Shown here in pieces: positions 1 through 8,687 of a stretch of 40,126 nucleotides of DNA. Under the pieces are notes generated by a model, which did no database searches, was not told where the DNA came from, and saw nothing but the letters and a program-made list of their open reading frames with translations. Made by a program: the position numbers and the translations under genes. Position 1 is the stretch's first letter. Each line of letters starts with the position of its first letter. Source of the stretch: Lysobacter sp. ISL-50. GTDB lineage: Bacteria > Pseudomonadota > Gammaproteobacteria > Xanthomonadales > Xanthomonadaceae. Location of the stretch: positions 1 through 40,126 of the forward strand of contig NZ_JAGGRI010000054.1 in assembly GCF_018612875.1 (NCBI RefSeq), given 5' to 3'.

Positions 1-18
1 GTAGCGGTGAGGCTTCGA

Positions 19-45
19 GCAAGAGCATTCGCGCCTATGGCGCTC
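19..45. repeat. Dispersed intergenic repeat, copy 1
   Basis: This 27-base stretch matches positions 25074-25100 at 24 of 27 positions, sharing the core GCAAGAGCATTCGCGC and the ending GGCGCTC. Both copies lie outside genes. The ends GAGC and GCTC can pair, so it may form a weak hairpin. It is probably a lineage-specific intergenic element; only two copies are visible here. Confidence 0.45.
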
Positions 46-60
46 ATCCCCTCAGCCCGG

Positions 61-84
61 CCCTCTCCCGCAAGCGGGAGAGGG
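61..84. repeat. Short palindromic intergenic element
   Basis: Perfect inverted repeat: arm CCCTCTCCCGC, a two-base AA loop, then GCGGGAGAGGG. Elements of this kind are frequent between genes in Xanthomonadaceae. It sits about 100 bases upstream of the first gene and could act as a transcription terminator or RNA-stabilising hairpin for a gene left of the window. No T-run follows. Confidence 0.6.
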
Positions 85-182
85 AGAGGAGCGACTTTGT
101 CAGCTCGTGCCGCCTCGTCGTCCGGCGGTCGCATGAGTCCCGCCACTGTGCGCAATCCGCTCTCACGCAGTAGCCTGTCGCG

Positions 183-1403
183 ATGGACTCTCTGATCGCC
201 GCCGCCGGGCGCGCGCTGGCCGTCGGCGACGCGCTCGGCGCGCTCAAGCGCGTGGCGCTGCGCGACGACCCGCCGGCATTGGCCCTGCGCGGCATCGCGA
301 TGGCGCAGTTGGGCGACTACCCGCGCGCGCGCGAATTGCTGCGCCGCGCCGCGCGCGGTTTCGGCGCGCGCGAGGAACTGGCGCGCGCGCGCTGCCTGGT
401 CGCCGAAGCCGAGGTGGCGCTGGCCATGCGCGATCTGGGCGGCTCGCCGCGCCCGCTCGCCGACGCCGCCGTGGCGCTGCAAGTGCGCGCCGATCACGCC
501 AATGCCTTGCAGGCGCGCCTGATCGCGCTGCGCCGGCTGTTGCTGCTCGGCCGCCTCGAAGAAGCCGCCTCAGCGCTGGCGCAGTTAGACATCTCCGGCC
601 AGCCGCCGTCGCTGGTGGCGGTGGCCGAGTTGGCCGCGGCCGAACTGGCCTTGCGCTCGCTGCACACGGCGAGCGCGCGGGCGGCGCTGGATCGCGCGTT
701 GGCCGCGGCCGAACGCGCGCGCGTGCCGGCGCTGGTCGCCGAGGTGAGCGATGCGCGCGCCGCGCTGGATCGCGCCGCCGCGCGCATCGTCCACGCCGGC
801 CATGAACAACCCTTGCGGCTGGAACAGGTCGAAGCGCTGCTGGCCTCCGGCGCGCTGGTGGTCGATGCCTGCCGCCGCGGCCTGCGCGCCGGCGAGCGCT
901 GGCAGGCGCTGGCGCGCCGTCCGGTGTTGTTCGCCTTGCTGCGCGCGCTGGCCGAAGGCTGGCCGGGCGATGTCGATCGCGGCGACTTGATCGCGAACGT
1001 GTTCCGCACCCGCCATCCGGACGAAACCCACCGCGCGCGCCTGCGCGTGGAGCTCGGCCGCCTGCGCGCCCTGATCGCGCCGCTGGCCGACATCGAGGCC
1101 ACCGCGCGCGGTTTCCGGCTCGCGCCGCACGACGAGCGCGCGGTGGTGGTGCTGATGCCGCCCATCGACGGCGATCAGGCCTCGCTGCTGGCGCTGCTCG
1201 GCGACGGCGCGGCCTGGTCCACCTCGGCCCTGGCGCTGGCGCTCGGCGACAGCCAGCGCACGGTCCAGCGCGCGCTGGTGGAGCTGGAGGCCGCCGCCCA
1301 GGTGCGTTCCATCGGCCGCGCCCGCGCCCAGCGCTGGCTGGCGCCGTCGCTGGTCGGATTCACGACGATCTTGTTACTCCCCGCTGCGCTGCCGCCTGGG
1401 TAG
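183..1403 (+). CDS. TPR-like/winged-helix transcriptional regulator
   Basis: A 406-residue soluble protein. The first two thirds are alanine/leucine/arginine-rich helices with a TPR-like periodicity (for example AMAQLGDYPRARELLRRAAR near residue 40). From about residue 245 there is a segment that resembles a winged-helix OmpR-type DNA-binding domain (LLRALAEGWPGDVDRGDLI, then RLRVELGRLRALI). A second HTH-like stretch near residue 345 (STSALALALGDSQRTVQRAL) looks like a recognition helix. No signal peptide or membrane segment is seen. The start at 183 has no clear Shine-Dalgarno sequence. It lies 48 bases upstream of the beta-propeller gene in the same direction, so the two may be co-transcribed. 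Its target and signal are unknown. Confidence 0.75.
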   Translation: MDSLIAAAGRALAVGDALGALKRVALRDDPPALALRGIAMAQLGDYPRARELLRRAARGFGAREELARARCLVAEAEVALAMRDLGGSPRPLADAAVALQVRADHANALQARLIALRRLLLLGRLEEAASALAQLDISGQPPSLVAVAELAAAELALRSLHTASARAALDRALAAAERARVPALVAEVSDARAALDRAAARIVHAGHEQPLRLEQVEALLASGALVVDACRRGLRAGERWQALARRPVLFALLRALAEGWPGDVDRGDLIANVFRTRHPDETHRARLRVELGRLRALIAPLADIEATARGFRLAPHDERAVVVLMPPIDGDQASLLALLGDGAAWSTSALALALGDSQRTVQRALVELEAAAQVRSIGRARAQRWLAPSLVGFTTILLLPAALPPG

Positions 1404-1451
1404 ATTGTTTTTGCGGCGCCGAACCGGTCGCCCCCATCAGGAGCCAAGGCC

Positions 1452-2126
1452 ATGCCCATTACCTCGAACACCACGCCCAGAACGAAAGAAACCTCCCCCG
1501 GTCGCCCGGCGCGGATCGTGCGCGAATACGGCCCGTTCGACGGCATCGAACAGACCCACGGCATCACCTTCGACGGCCAGCGCGTGTGGGCCGCCACCGG
1601 TTCGAAACTGATCGCGGTCGATCCGGCCAGCGGACAGGTCGAACGCATGCTCGACTGCGCCTCGCACGCCGGCTGCGCCTTCGACGGCACCCACATCTAC
1701 CAGATCGCCGAAGCGCGCATCGACAAGATCGATCCGGCCACCGGCGCGGTGGTGGCGTCGATCCCCTCGCCGGGCAGCGGCGGCGACTCGGGCCTGACCT
1801 GGGCCGAGGGCAGCCTGTGGGTCGGGCAGTACCGCGACCGCAAGATCCTGCAGATCGATCCCGACACCGGCGCGGTGTTGCGCGCGATCGAATCCAACCG
1901 CTTCGTCACCGGCGTGACCTGGGCCGACGGCGAGCTGTGGCACGCCACCTGGGACGGCGACGACAACGAGCTGCGCCATATCGACGCGGTCAGCGGCGAA
2001 ATCATCGAACGGCTCGAACTGCCGCACGGCATCGGCGTCAGCGGTCTGGAATACGACGGCAAGGATCTGTTCTATTGCGGCGGCGGTTCCAGCGGAAAGA
2101 TCCGCGCGGTCAGCCGCTCGAAGTAA
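1452..2126 (+). CDS. YncE/glutamine cyclotransferase-like beta-propeller protein
   Basis: A 224-residue protein built of repeated blades of the form ITFDGQRVWAATGSKLIAVD, HIYQIAEARIDKIDPATGAV, LWVGQYRDRKILQIDPDTGA and LWHATWDGDDNELRHIDAVS. Each pairs a W/Y-rich strand with an xIDPxTGxV turn, as in SMP-30, YncE and glutaminyl-peptide cyclotransferase propellers. About five blades are visible, so the propeller may be small or incomplete. No signal peptide is seen, which suggests a cytoplasmic location. A good ribosome site (AGGAG near 1438) precedes the ATG. The enzymatic role, if any, cannot be read from the sequence. It follows the regulator gene closely. Confidence 0.8.
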   Translation: MPITSNTTPRTKETSPGRPARIVREYGPFDGIEQTHGITFDGQRVWAATGSKLIAVDPASGQVERMLDCASHAGCAFDGTHIYQIAEARIDKIDPATGAVVASIPSPGSGGDSGLTWAEGSLWVGQYRDRKILQIDPDTGAVLRAIESNRFVTGVTWADGELWHATWDGDDNELRHIDAVSGEIIERLELPHGIGVSGLEYDGKDLFYCGGGSSGKIRAVSRSK

Positions 2127-2354
2127 GCCGCGGCACCCTTCGCGATGCACGCCGTGCCAAGCACGGCGGCGTCCGCCCACCGCTTCGCCCGCGCCGACGC
2201 GCGAACCCCTGCGCGAACCGGGCGCGAAGCAGCCCACTGCCTATCGAACCTCCATCCGGCCTTATGCCCGGAGGCGGGCAGGTCTTGCCCGCGCGATGCC
2301 GGAGTCGCGCGTTCATCCCTCTTTCCACATGGCCTCTCGGGCCAGGAGCGCAGC

Positions 2355-3143
2355 ATGAATACCGCGATTACCGCCATCAACGCCGCCGATCATCCCGTCG
2401 TGTCCCAGGAGCAATGGCTCGCCGCGCGCACGGCGCTGCTGGCGCGCGAGAAGGAACTTACCCGCCTGCAGGACGAAATCGCGCGCGAACGCCGCACGCT
2501 GCCGTGGGTGCGGGTCGAGAAGGACTACGTCTTCGATACCTTGCAAGGCCCGCGCCGCCTCGCCGATCTGTTCGACGGCCGCGGCCAGTTGCTGGTGCAG
2601 CACTTCATGTTCGCGCCGGGCTGGGAGCAGGGCTGCAAGAGCTGCTCGTACATGGCCGATCACAACGACGGCGCCAACCTGCACCTGGCCCATCGCGACG
2701 TCACCCTGCTCGCGGTGTCGCGCGCGCCGCTGGCCGACATCGAGCGCTTCCGCCAGCGCATGGGCTGGCGCTTCAACTGGGTGTCCTCTTTCGGCAGCGA
2801 TTTCAACCGCGACTTCGCCGTGAGTTTCAGCCAGGACGAATTGTCCAGCGGCAAGGTCGGCTACAACTACGTGCGCCAGTCCTTCCCGCACGAAGAAGCG
2901 CCCGGCCTGAGCGTGTTCTGCCGCGACGAGGCCGGACAGGTCTTCCACACCTACTCGCGCTACGGCCGCGGCGTGGAAGTGATGATGCACACCTACAACC
3001 TGCTGGAACTCACGCCCAAGGGCCGCGACGAAGACGGCCTGGATTATCCGATGGCGTGGGTGCGCCACCACGATCGCTACGAGCCCACCGATCCGGTGAA
3101 ACCGGCGGCGACGGCCGCGGCGTGCTGCGCGCCGCGCGACTGA
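2355..3143 (+). CDS. DUF899 thioredoxin-like family protein
   Basis: A 262-residue protein with the hallmarks of DUF899: PWVRVEKDYVFDT, LFDGRGQLLVQHFMFAPGWE, GCKSCSYMADHNDG, VSRAPL, RMGWRFNWVSSFGSDFN and DFAVSF. The family has a thioredoxin-like fold; the CxxC in GCKSCS is the expected redox or metal site, but no reaction is established. The C-terminus ends in a CCAPRD tail with two further cysteines. The reading frame extends upstream, but the ATG at 2355 follows CAGGAG and starts just before the conserved region, so it is preferred. The next gene, a small membrane protein, starts 32 bases downstream and is probably in the same operon. Confidence 0.88.
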   Translation: MNTAITAINAADHPVVSQEQWLAARTALLAREKELTRLQDEIARERRTLPWVRVEKDYVFDTLQGPRRLADLFDGRGQLLVQHFMFAPGWEQGCKSCSYMADHNDGANLHLAHRDVTLLAVSRAPLADIERFRQRMGWRFNWVSSFGSDFNRDFAVSFSQDELSSGKVGYNYVRQSFPHEEAPGLSVFCRDEAGQVFHTYSRYGRGVEVMMHTYNLLELTPKGRDEDGLDYPMAWVRHHDRYEPTDPVKPAATAAACCAPRD

Positions 3144-3175
3144 GCCCTGCGACTTCGCGCGATCCGGGAGACGTC

Positions 3176-3829
3176 ATGGAAACGCTGTGGCCGTGGTTGA
3201 CGATCGCCGCACTCGGCGCCCTGCACGGACTGAGCCCGGCGAACGGCTGGATGTTCGCCGCCGCCCGCGGTTTGCGCGCGGGCGGCGGCGCGCAGGCGCG
3301 GCGCGCGCTGCTGCCCATCGCGATCGGCCACGCGGTATCGGTGGCGGTCGTGGTGGCGGCGGTCGCGCAGGGCCTGCTGATGAATCGCGCCTGGGTGCAG
3401 AGCGCGGCCGGCGCGCTGCTGATCGGCGTGGCCTTGTACCGCGCGCTGCGCGGCGGCGGATCGCGCGCGCCGGCTCACGGCGCGTTCGCCGCCCGCATCG
3501 GCGCGCATGCCGGCGACGCCGGCATCGCGGCGTGGTCGTGCCTGATGGCCACCGCGCACGGCGCCGGCCTGATGCTGGTGCCGGCGCTGGTGCCGATCTG
3601 CATGAGCGATACGCCGGCGCGCGAGATCACCGCGTCGGGTTCGGCGATGCTGGCGCTGGCGGCCGTCGCCGTGCATCTGGCGACGATGTTGTTGACGACC
3701 GGAACCATCGCTACCGGCGTGTGCCGTGGCCTGAGCCTGCATCCGCGGATACTCAGCGGCGCGGCGCCGCGTCATCTGTGGACGGCGGCGCAGATCATGA
3801 CCGGCGTGGCGCTGATCGCGTTTCGCTGA
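3176..3829 (+). CDS. Small polytopic membrane protein, UreH/HupE-like motifs
   Basis: A 217-residue very hydrophobic protein with roughly six predicted membrane segments. The first segment carries ALGALHGLSPANGWMFAA and a later one ATAHGAGLMLVPALVP. Histidine-containing HGLxP and HGxG motifs of this kind occur in UreH/HupE/NiCoT-type metal transporters, so a metal or small-ion role is possible, but this is inference from motif resemblance. The ATG at 3176 follows GGGAG. It lies directly behind the DUF899 gene, and the CxxC redox or metal site of that partner fits a shared metal or redox job. Confidence 0.7.
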   Translation: METLWPWLTIAALGALHGLSPANGWMFAAARGLRAGGGAQARRALLPIAIGHAVSVAVVVAAVAQGLLMNRAWVQSAAGALLIGVALYRALRGGGSRAPAHGAFAARIGAHAGDAGIAAWSCLMATAHGAGLMLVPALVPICMSDTPAREITASGSAMLALAAVAVHLATMLLTTGTIATGVCRGLSLHPRILSGAAPRHLWTAAQIMTGVALIAFR

Positions 3830-3904
3830 CGGCAAGAACCGGTCGACAGCGCGCCGCGACCGAGCGCGGCCGCCACCCCATCCGCGCGCCGCCCGCGAAC
3901 CGAT

Positions 3905-4702
3905 TTACGAACCGCCGCCCGCGACCGCGGCCGGCACCACGAAGCTGCGCGTGCTGGCCGCGCCCTTGCCGCTGCGCAACCATCGCTCGAACATGACTTT
4001 CAGATGCGCCATGCCGCTGTCGGTGCCGGGCTTGATGCCGTGCACGGACAATTCCATCCACGGCGCGTCTTCCCGATCGTCCTGGCGATACAAGCCGATG
4101 AAGGCGGTGGCACTGTTGGCCTTGCCGCAGCGCCGGTCGCCACCGGCGGCCGCGCCCGCGCGCATGGCGCGCATGACCGCCTTGGCCATGCTCAGATCGT
4201 CCGGCCAGTCGGCGGGGCCCAGCGCGGCGAAGGTCTTGGTCAGCACTTCATCGGAGGCCATCAGGTTCACCTGCACGCTGACGTGTTCGCCGCCGAGGCT
4301 GCCCTTGGCATCGTGCGCCTCGGCGCCGGTATAGCTGCGCGGCCGCGGATCGTCGCGGCTGAGCAAGGCGTACTGCTGCCGCTGCGGCGCGAAGCCCGAG
4401 GCCGGGGCGGTGATCTTCGCCATGATGGCGTCGAGCGGGACGCCGTCGCGCATCATCGCCGCGGCCGCGCGGCGGGCGTCGTTGTTGCTCTGGGCCTGCA
4501 CGATCACCACGCCCTTGCCCGGGATCACGGTCTGGATGCCGTAGACCATTTCCGAACACGAGGCCGCGGCGACGGCGAAGGTGCCGGTGCGCGGATTCAG
4601 CGTCGCCACCGACCAGGTGGCGTGCGCTTCGCCGACGGCGCAGGCGGCGGTCAGCACGGCGGCGAAAAGCCGGCGTGAAGCGAGGGTGGGGTGCGGCGTC
4701 AT
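3905..4702 (-). CDS. Secreted DUF1028 family protein
   Basis: A 265-residue protein with an N-terminal signal peptide (RRLFAAVLTAACAVGEAHA, cleavage near residue 28) followed at once by ATWSVATLNPRTG, the typical DUF1028 opening. The family resembles Ntn-hydrolase folds, but no enzymatic activity is established. Further family features are VPGKG-type text (VIPGKGVVIVQAQ), the repeated use of deletable Ala/Asp segments and a ...GTDSGMAHLKVMFERWL C-terminal part. The frame is open further upstream, but the ATG at 4702 has GGAG just before it and leaves a proper signal peptide. It is convergent with the membrane protein gene, 75 bases away. Confidence 0.82.
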   Translation of the reverse strand: MTPHPTLASRRLFAAVLTAACAVGEAHATWSVATLNPRTGTFAVAAASCSEMVYGIQTVIPGKGVVIVQAQSNNDARRAAAAMMRDGVPLDAIMAKITAPASGFAPQRQQYALLSRDDPRPRSYTGAEAHDAKGSLGGEHVSVQVNLMASDEVLTKTFAALGPADWPDDLSMAKAVMRAMRAGAAAGGDRRCGKANSATAFIGLYRQDDREDAPWMELSVHGIKPGTDSGMAHLKVMFERWLRSGKGAASTRSFVVPAAVAGGGS

Positions 4703-4942
4703 GCGCGTCTCCAGGCCGGAACCGGCGGATGGGCAGGATTGGATGCGCGAAACCGCGAAGAGGTTGCGTAGTCCGATCGATGCGGGCTTCGCCATGCCGC
4801 TGTTATCCGCCGAATCCGGGCGATTTCAACGCTCGGGGCGCCGTGGGTCGAGCGCCGGCGCAGGCCGGACACGCGCACGGGCCGGAACCGCTGTGCGGCC
4901 CGGCCCGGCGCGATGCCCGGCGATCGATCCGATCGCCGCCGT

Positions 4943-5896
4943 TTACTTGCCGACGAAGTCGAGCAGATCCTGATCCAGACGATCCTTGTGCGTATCGGGC
5001 AAACCGTGCGGCGCGCCCGGATACACGATCAGCTTGGCGTTCTTGATCAGCTTCGCCGCCGCGCGCGCCGAGGCGTCGATCGGCACGATCTGGTCGGCGT
5101 CGCCGTGGATCACCAGCACCGGCACGTCGATGCGCTTGAGGTCTTCGGTGAAATCGGTGGCCGAGAACGCAGCGATGGAGTCGTAGGTGTTCTTGTGTCC
5201 GGCCTGCACGCCCTGCGAGCGGAACGATTCGATCAAACCTTGCGAAGGCTTGGCGCCCGGACGGTTGTAGCCGTAGAACGGGCCCGAGGCGATGTCGAGA
5301 TACAGCTGCGCGCGGTTGTCCAGCGAGGCCTTGCGCAGACCGTCGAAGACTTCGATCGGCAGGCCGCCGGGATTGGCCGCGGTCTTGAGCATCAGCGGCG
5401 GCACCGCACTGACCAGCACCGCCTTCTTGACCCGCGCGCTGCCGTAACGGCCCAGATAGCGCGCGACTTCGCCGCCGCCGGTGGAGAAGCCGACCAGCAC
5501 CGCGTCGTGCACGTCCAGGGTGTCGAGCACCGTCTCCAGATCGGCGGCGTAATGATCCATGTCGTTGCCGTCCCAGGGCTGGCTGGAGCGGCCGTGGCCG
5601 CGGCGGTCGTGAGCGATCACGCGGTAGCCGTGGTCGGCCAGGAACAGCATCTGCGATTCCCAGCTGTCCGAGTTCAGCGGCCAGCCGTGGCTGAAGGCGA
5701 CGACCGGGCCGTTCTTCGGGCCCCAGTCCTTGTAGTACAGCTGCACGCCGTCGGCGGTGGTGATGTAGCTGGAAGACTGGCGCTGCGCGGCGGCCTGCTG
5801 GATCGGCGCGGCGGCGGCAGCGGGGGCGGCCTGGGCGGCGGTGGCGATGCCGACGGTCAGCAGGGACAGGGCGAGCGAGCGTTGCAGAGCGGTCAT
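4943..5896 (-). CDS. Secreted alpha/beta hydrolase (chloroperoxidase/esterase-like)
   Basis: A 317-residue alpha/beta hydrolase with a signal peptide ([17 protein letters not shown]). The oxyanion region is [11 protein letters not shown], followed by [11 protein letters not shown]. The nucleophile is Ser about 138 in GFSTGGGE, the acid is Asp about 268 in HGDADQIVP and the histidine is His about 297 in [10 protein letters not shown]. These motifs are those of the non-heme chloroperoxidase/arylesterase group, which hydrolyse esters and can act as perhydrolases. Secretion is unusual for that group. GGAGA precedes the ATG. The gene is divergent from an AraC-type regulator 112 bases away, which probably controls it. 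The natural substrate is unknown. Confidence 0.9.
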   Translation of the reverse strand: MTALQRSLALSLLTVGIATAAQAAPAAAAAPIQQAAAQRQSSSYITTADGVQLYYKDWGPKNGPVVAFSHGWPLNSDSWESQMLFLADHGYRVIAHDRRGHGRSSQPWDGNDMDHYAADLETVLDTLDVHDAVLVGFSTGGGEVARYLGRYGSARVKKAVLVSAVPPLMLKTAANPGGLPIEVFDGLRKASLDNRAQLYLDIASGPFYGYNRPGAKPSQGLIESFRSQGVQAGHKNTYDSIAAFSATDFTEDLKRIDVPVLVIHGDADQIVPIDASARAAAKLIKNAKLIVYPGAPHGLPDTHKDRLDQDLLDFVGK

Positions 5897-5936
5897 GGCG
5901 GTCTCTCCGGGTTAGGTGGCGGGCGGCTGGCCCGTG

Positions 5937-5995
5937 AGACGTACTTTGCGTGAGCGCCCGGGACGGTACGTAACGTATAGTCCGTAAAACTTGAC
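5937..5995. promoter_or_regulatory. Divergent control region, hydrolase / AraC gene
   Basis: The 112-base gap between the hydrolase and AraC genes is much richer in AT than its surroundings at 5960-6008. It holds repeated CGTA units: GACGTAC near 5938, a TACG-TAA-CGTA inverted repeat at 5967-5977, and CCGTAAAAC near 5982. Spaced direct repeats of this type are typical AraC-family sites. TATAGT at 5976-5981 could serve as a -10 box. The assignment to the neighbouring AraC protein is inference. Confidence 0.4.
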
Positions 5996-6008
5996 TGATC
6001 GTATTTTC

Positions 6009-6845
6009 ATGACCGACCGCCTCGAAGCCCTGCTCGAACGCTTTTCCGCCAGCGCCCGGCTGTTCCACGCCGGCGCCCTGTGCGGCATCAACGATCTGGC
6101 CCCGGAGCACGGCGCCGGCCAACTGCATCTGGTCCGCGGCGGCGCGGTCGAGATCGTCCACGACGGCGAGCCCGGTCTGCGCATCGACGCGCCGAGCCTG
6201 CTGCTGTATCCGCGGCCGATGGCGCACCGCTTCATCACCGATGGCGAGCGTGGCGCCGATCTGGCCTGCGCCAACCTGCATTTCGAAGGCGGCGCGGCCA
6301 ACCCGATCGCCAGCGCGCTGCCCGGGTTCGTCTGCATTGCTTTGGACGAGATCGACGGCGCCGCGCACGTGCTGGCGTTGTTGTTCGAGGAAGCCTTCGA
6401 CCATCGCTGCGGCCGTCAGGCGCTGGTCAACCGTTTGTTCGAAGTCGTGCTGATCCAGGTGCTGCGCCATCTGATGGAAAGCGGCCGCACCCGCGTCGGC
6501 ATGCTCGCCGGCCTGTCGCATCCACAGTTGCGGCATGCGCTGGTGGCGATCCACGAAACGCCCGATCGCGACTGGACCCTGGATTCGCTGGCCGCGCGCG
6601 CCGGCATGTCGCGCAGCGTCTTCGCCAACGCGTTCCGCGATGCGGTGGGCTGCACGCCGGGCACCTACCTGCAGCAATGGCGCGTGGGCCTGGCCCAGCA
6701 AGCGCTGCTGGGCGGGCGGCCGTTGAAGTTGATCGCGATGGAGGTCGGCTACGGCAGCGAAGCGGCGTTGTCGCGCGCGTTCAAGGCCTCCACCGGCGTG
6801 TCGCCGCGGCAGTGGAAGAACGAAGCGCTGGCGCAGCACGGCTGA
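6009..6845 (+). CDS. AraC family transcriptional regulator with cupin-type sensor domain
   Basis: A 278-residue regulator. The first 170 residues form a cupin-like ligand-binding domain (HLVRGGAVEIVHDG, LLLYPRPMAHRFI). The C-terminus carries two HTH motifs: WTLDSLAARAGMSRSVFANA with FRDAVGCTPGTYLQQWR, then IAMEVGYGSEAALSRAFKAS with TGVSPRQWK. This arrangement is that of AraC proteins next to oxidoreductases or hydrolases. A TTG at 5991 is in frame, but the ATG at 6009 is preferred. The gene is divergent from the secreted alpha/beta hydrolase and probably controls it. The inducer is unknown. Confidence 0.9.
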   Translation: MTDRLEALLERFSASARLFHAGALCGINDLAPEHGAGQLHLVRGGAVEIVHDGEPGLRIDAPSLLLYPRPMAHRFITDGERGADLACANLHFEGGAANPIASALPGFVCIALDEIDGAAHVLALLFEEAFDHRCGRQALVNRLFEVVLIQVLRHLMESGRTRVGMLAGLSHPQLRHALVAIHETPDRDWTLDSLAARAGMSRSVFANAFRDAVGCTPGTYLQQWRVGLAQQALLGGRPLKLIAMEVGYGSEAALSRAFKASTGVSPRQWKNEALAQHG

Positions 6846-6970
6846 GCGGACGGCGTCAGTCCGGCATCGATCTGTGAGCAAACCGCACAGATGCTGTTCG
6901 CGCCGGCCTCTGAGGCATCCGATCCGCGGCCGGCATCATGGCGCTCTCGACAACGAACGGGCTCCCCTGC

Positions 6971-7675
6971 ATGCGAATCTCAGCTTTTCTCGGAATGGCC
7001 GCGCTTGGAATGGCCACCCTCGGCAACATCGACGCCCACGCGGCGACGCCCGCGCCGCATCCCACCATTCGCGACATGGCCGGTGTCGAGCCTATCGCGC
7101 AGTTGCAGGCGGACAAGACCGCGCTGTTGGTCATCGACTTCCAGAGCGAATACTTCCCCGGCGGGCGCATGCCCATCGCCGACGGCGAAGCGGCGTTGCG
7201 GCAAACCCGCCGCCTGTTGGATTTCGCCGACCGCCACCACATCCGCGTGATCCACGTCCAGCACGTGCTGCCGGCCGGCGCGCCGGTGTTCGCCGACGGC
7301 GGCGAGACGGTGGCGTTCCATCCCGACATGCAACCGCGCAGCGGCGAGACGGTGGTAAAGAAGGACGCGGTCAGCGTATTCGCCGGCGCTTCCGCCGCCG
7401 TGATCGAGACCGCCTTGCGCGACGCCGGCGCCGACACCTTGATCGTCGCCGGCCTGCAGACCCACGCCTGTATCGCCGGCGCCGCGCGCGACGCCGCGGC
7501 CAAGGGCTACCGGGTGATCGTGTCCTCCGACGCCAGCGCCACCCGCGATCTGACCTTGCGCGACGGATCGAAGGTGGACCACCGGCAACTGCACGCCTCG
7601 GCGCTGGCCTCGATCGAAGACACCTTCGGCGATGTCATGACCACCGGGCAGATCCTCGCCTTGCCGGTGCGCTGA
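6971..7675 (+). CDS. Secreted isochorismatase-like cysteine hydrolase
   Basis: A 234-residue cysteine hydrolase of the isochorismatase superfamily. The putative triad is Asp about 56 (LLVIDFQSEYF), Lys about 130 (VVKKDAVSVF) and Cys about 167 (AGLQTHACIAGAARD), all present. The family includes isochorismatases, nicotinamidases and N-carbamoyl hydrolases; the substrate cannot be told from sequence. The N-terminus MRISAFLGMAALGMATLGNI... ending in DAHA looks like a signal peptide, so the enzyme is probably periplasmic, unusual for this family. An upstream in-frame ATG at 6938 would add 11 residues and spoil the signal peptide. A LysR gene follows in the same direction after a likely terminator. 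Confidence 0.87.
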   Translation: MRISAFLGMAALGMATLGNIDAHAATPAPHPTIRDMAGVEPIAQLQADKTALLVIDFQSEYFPGGRMPIADGEAALRQTRRLLDFADRHHIRVIHVQHVLPAGAPVFADGGETVAFHPDMQPRSGETVVKKDAVSVFAGASAAVIETALRDAGADTLIVAGLQTHACIAGAARDAAAKGYRVIVSSDASATRDLTLRDGSKVDHRQLHASALASIEDTFGDVMTTGQILALPVR

Positions 7676-7693
7676 TACCCTTCGCGCCAGAAC

Positions 7694-7720
7694 ACGGCAT
7701 CGGCGCCGCGCCGATGCCGT
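7694..7720 (+). terminator. Putative terminator hairpin after the isochorismatase-like gene
   Basis: Perfect 12-base arms ACGGCATCGGCG and CGCCGATGCCGT with a three-base loop. It lies between the isochorismatase-like gene and the next LysR start. The T-run is weak (TTCA), so it may instead be an operator or RNA hairpin in the LysR leader. Confidence 0.5.
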
Positions 7721-7736
7721 TCACTGGAGTGCAGCG

Positions 7737-8639
7737 ATGGATCAATTGTCAGCCATGCGCGCTTACCGGAGCATCGTCGAATCCGGAAGCTTCACCCGGG
7801 CCGCCGAACGCCTGGATACCAGCCACACCTCGCTCTCGCGCCAGCTCGCGCAACTGGAAGCGCACCTGGGCGTGCGCCTGCTCAACCGCAACAGCCGCGG
7901 CCTCACCACCACCGAGGCCGGCGCGCACTACTACCGCGACTGCATCGACATCCTCGAACGGCTGGACGCCGCGCAACAGCGATTGAGCGGCGATGCGGCG
8001 CAGCCGTCGGGCGTGCTGCGCCTGAGCTTGCCGCACGCGATCGGCGCGCTGGAGCTGGCGCAATGGCTGCCCGGGTTCATGCAGCGCCATCCGCGCATCG
8101 ATCTGGATCTGTCCTGCGACGATCGCATGGTCGATCTGATCAAGGGCGGCTTCGACATGGCCATCCGCATCAGCGGGCCGCTGGCCGACAGCGGCCTGGT
8201 CGCGCGCGAGCTGGCGGTGTCCGAGCGCGTGCTGGTCGCCGCGCCGCAGTACATCGCCCAGCACGGCCTGCCGCGCGCGGTCGCCGATCTGCGCGAACAT
8301 CGGTTGCCGACCTATGCCGGCGACGGCGCGGCGCTGCAGTTGAGTTCGCCGCACGGCGAGGAGGGCAACGTCAGCACGGGCGAGCGGCTGCGGCTGGATT
8401 CGATTGTCGCCCTGCATGCGGCGGTGATGACCGGGCAGGGCATCGCCGCGCTGACCTATCTGACCGTGCACGGCGATCTCGCCGCCGGACGTCTGCTGCG
8501 CGTACTGCCGCAGCACCACGCCGGCCGCCGCCACTACTTCGCCGTGTATCCGCATGCGCGCGCGCTGCCGGCCAAGGTGCGCGCCTTCACCGAATTCATG
8601 CGCGCGCATTACGCCGCGGTGCGGCAGGGCGCGGGTTGA
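7737..8639 (+). CDS. LysR family transcriptional regulator
   Basis: A 300-residue LysR protein. The winged HTH covers about residues 1-60 (MRAYRSIVESGSFTRAAERL, TSLSRQLAQLEAHLGVRLLN, RGLTTTEAGAHYY). The effector-binding periplasmic-binding-like domain follows (VLRLSLPHAIGALELAQWLP, VDLIKGGFDMAIRIS). The length and the IRISGPLADSGLVAREL text are those of the large AaeR/DsdC-like group common in proteobacteria. TGGAG precedes the ATG. It lies in the same direction as, and just after, the isochorismatase-like gene and may regulate it, but LysR targets are usually divergent, and this one is not. The ligand is unknown. Confidence 0.92.
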   Translation: MDQLSAMRAYRSIVESGSFTRAAERLDTSHTSLSRQLAQLEAHLGVRLLNRNSRGLTTTEAGAHYYRDCIDILERLDAAQQRLSGDAAQPSGVLRLSLPHAIGALELAQWLPGFMQRHPRIDLDLSCDDRMVDLIKGGFDMAIRISGPLADSGLVARELAVSERVLVAAPQYIAQHGLPRAVADLREHRLPTYAGDGAALQLSSPHGEEGNVSTGERLRLDSIVALHAAVMTGQGIAALTYLTVHGDLAAGRLLRVLPQHHAGRRHYFAVYPHARALPAKVRAFTEFMRAHYAAVRQGAG

Positions 8640-8664
8640 CGATCGCACGCGGCTGCGGCTGCGG

Positions 8665-8686
8665 CTGCGGCGACAGGACGCCGCAG
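8665..8686 (+). terminator. Hairpin between convergent LysR and DUF6929-like genes
   Basis: Arms CTGCGGCG and CGCCGCAG around a six-base loop, preceded by a GGCTGC tandem run at 8651-8670. It lies in the 48 bases between two convergent genes and overlaps neither protein-coding end, touching only the edge of the minus-strand stop. No strong T-run. Confidence 0.4.
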
Positions 8687-8687
8687 T

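Noticed and set aside
2127-2354. N-terminal extension of the DUF899 protein from 2145
   Set aside because: The extra 70 residues do not look like protein and the ATG at 2355 has a proper ribosome site.
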